DNA of 64,000 nucleotides, taken from NCBI RefSeq assembly GCF_011612265.2, contig NZ_CP050134.2, positions 186,001 through 250,000 on the forward strand, given 5' to 3'. A model generated the notes under the pieces. That model did not search any database and was not told the origin of the DNA. It saw only the letters and a list, made by a program, of their open reading frames with translations. Shown here piece by piece: positions 62,767 through 64,000 of the stretch (the stretch's first letter is position 1; every line of letters starts with the position of its first letter). The position numbers were made by a program, and so were the translations under genes. Origin of the DNA: Corynebacterium matruchotii (GTDB taxonomy: Bacteria > Actinomycetota > Actinomycetes > Mycobacteriales > Mycobacteriaceae).

Positions 62767-63726
62767 ATGTCGTGGTTGCCTGTGGGTGATGGTGTTGTTG
62801 ATGAGCGTGGGGTGTTGGAGTTTTTTGAGGAGGTTGATCCGGAGGATATCCAGGTGAGGGTGGTGATTCCTAAGGGGTTGAAGTGGCCGGTGTCACCGGT
62901 GTTAGCTTCGGTGCTTGTGACGTCGTTGAAACTTCTGGTCGAGAACGGGAAAATTGGTTTAGCTAGGGTAATTGAGGATTTTGATCGGGGGGATGTTTTT
63001 GATTTTTTAGGTATTGCGCCGCGGGAGTTGAATGCGTATGTGGCGGAGGGGAAGTTACATCGGGCTGCTGATGAAATAGATGATGAAATTTATTTTCGTG
63101 AGGAGTTGTTGGTGTTGCGGCGTGAGCGGCTTGTTGAGGTGGCGCCAGTGACGAATCTTCGGGTTTTAAGTGTTTATGCGTCTCGTGGTTTGGGGGCTTA
63201 TGGTGGGGATGTGGTGGCGTTTGGTCGTGATGTGTTTGAGTGGGTGGTGCTTCCTGCTGATGGTTCGGTGGTGAATATGCCGATTTTGCGGAGGAATATG
63301 GAGTATCACGAGGAGCGGTTTGGGGATTGTCGGGTGGAGGTGACGACTCCGCGGGGTGAGGTGCCGATGTCTTCGGTGTTGTGTGAGTGTTTGCGTCGGG
63401 TGTTGTGGTCGGTGTTGCGTAATGGGATGGTTGAGGTTGCGGGGGTGCCGCGGTTTGTGGCGATGTTTGATGCGCAGGTGCTTGCTTCGACGACGGAGAA
63501 GGGTGTGGAGGAATTGGTTGCTTGTGGTGAGGTGGGGGTGAGGTGGGTTGATGGGAAGCGTCGGTTTGATCGGGAGGATTTGCTTGCGAGTGCTCGTCGG
63601 GAGCGGCAACGTCAGCATGATGCGTATGAGCGGTTGCGGCAGTTTGACTTGGATCATCCAGAGGTATGGCAAACGTATTTCAATCCTCAATATGGTGCCG
63701 ATTCCGAAACCACAGAAGAAACCTAA
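62767..63726 (+). CDS. Duplicated excisionase-like DNA-binding-type protein
   Basis: 319 residues made of two related halves. The first (about 30-120) has SPVLASVLVTSLKLLVENGK and then VFDFLGIAPRELNAYVAEGK - IYFREELLVLRRERL; the second (about 195-285) has SSVLCECLRRVLWSVLRNGM and then VLASTTEKGVEELVACGEVG - RRFDREDLLASARRERQ. Each half ends in a unit like the excisionase/MerR helix-turn-helix with a beta hairpin (LxxxGxxxVxxxxGKRRFxREDLL). A C-terminal tail follows. The coding strand is unusually rich in G and T. GGGAG precedes the ATG. Possibly an antitoxin-like or prophage-derived regulator; no partner visible. Confidence 0.65.
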   Translation: MSWLPVGDGVVDERGVLEFFEEVDPEDIQVRVVIPKGLKWPVSPVLASVLVTSLKLLVENGKIGLARVIEDFDRGDVFDFLGIAPRELNAYVAEGKLHRAADEIDDEIYFREELLVLRRERLVEVAPVTNLRVLSVYASRGLGAYGGDVVAFGRDVFEWVVLPADGSVVNMPILRRNMEYHEERFGDCRVEVTTPRGEVPMSSVLCECLRRVLWSVLRNGMVEVAGVPRFVAMFDAQVLASTTEKGVEELVACGEVGVRWVDGKRRFDREDLLASARRERQRQHDAYERLRQFDLDHPEVWQTYFNPQYGADSETTEET

Positions 63727-63727
63727 A

Positions 63728-64000
63728 TCAGGGCTGAACCACCTGAGCATCCCGCAAATGGCGGTAAAACGTGACCCGCTCCACCGGTCGTTTCCGGGAC
63801 ACGCCATCCACCATCACCCGCAACGACTCGCCGCCAGCCTGCAACGCCCGGCCCACCAGCCGGGAGCCTTCGGCAATCGAACCGTACTCGTTTTCGAACC
63901 GGCCAAACAAGCCCCGGCGCATCGGCATCACCGGGGTGTCCAACACAAACCCGGCCAACCCGGGCGCATCCACCAATGGCTGCACCCGGGCCCCAAAAAC
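63728..64000 (-). CDS. 3' part of a gene cut by the right edge
   Basis: Only the C-terminal about 90 residues are inside the window (…FGARVQPLVDAPGLAGFVLD to HLRDAQVVQP). The frame is open to base 64000, so the start lies outside; the GTG at 63985 is probably internal. No TM or motif is recognisable in this fragment. Convergent with the duplicated regulator gene, one base apart. Confidence 0.6.
   Translation of the reverse strand, partial: VFGARVQPLVDAPGLAGFVLDTPVMPMRRGLFGRFENEYGSIAEGSRLVGRALQAGGESLRVMVDGVSRKRPVERVTFYRHLRDAQVVQP

Overview
The window looks like chromosome of a Corynebacterium-type actinobacterium. Codons are mostly GC-rich. A dnaJ-hspR pair carries a HAIR operator. There is a collinear housekeeping backbone clpB - sulfurtransferase - ttfA - pyrE - SpoU/TrmH methylase - GH76 protein - class II fba - FUSC membrane protein, close to what I know from Corynebacterium and from the Rv0350-Rv0384 region of M. 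tuberculosis. I see no rRNA, tRNA, CRISPR array or transposase.

Layout. (1) 1-9.6 kb: a class II lanthipeptide locus with two LanM synthetases, a C39-peptidase ABC exporter (LanT), a two-gene ABC exporter of immunity type (LanF/LanE) and, at its 3' end, a small ORF with a Gly-Gly site that could be a precursor peptide; a terminator follows. (2) 9.7-11.4 kb: dnaJ and hspR behind a HAIR element. (3) 11.4-16.1 kb, minus strand: a possible type VII secretion-linked trio (small helical protein, DUF1023 hydrolase, Gly/Pro-rich helical protein) and a globin-FAD/NAD reductase. (4) 16.8-20.8 kb: an FtsX/MacB-type permease, its ATPase, a lipoprotein, and a 50-residue His-rich peptide. (5) 20.9-29.2 kb: the backbone clpB through GH76, with two HAIR copies before clpB.

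(6) 29.5-59.0 kb: a large accessory island between the GH76 gene and fba. Its plus-strand operon (30.2-46.5 kb) encodes a VWA membrane protein, a tubulin/FtsZ-like GTPase of 1216 residues, a large two-TM protein, a beta-rich protein, a GAP1-like protein, a second VWA-like protein, a TRAFAC GTPase of the double-GTPase type and a small membrane protein. A minus-strand operon (53.2-47.2 kb) encodes a transmembrane Ser/Thr kinase, a FHA + winged-helix protein, two proteins fusing an unnamed helical domain to a PTS EIIA(Glc)-type domain, and a third helical-domain protein. Next come five single-TM proteins with Cys-paired extracytoplasmic domains, a lipoprotein serine hydrolase and a fourth helical-domain paralog. 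I infer one machine: an envelope sensor (kinase and Cys-pair proteins) linked through FHA and EIIA-like adaptors to a membrane-bound tubulin/VWA/GTPase apparatus.

(7) 59-64 kb: fba, a FUSC protein, a CD225-type membrane protein, a secreted protein, a protein with an internal duplication resembling an excisionase fold, and a gene cut by the right edge.

A 13-14 bp sequence, G(G/C)GCGTCGA(A/C/T)AAGC, recurs at least eight times, nearly always between genes, and is not explained by any feature I recognise.
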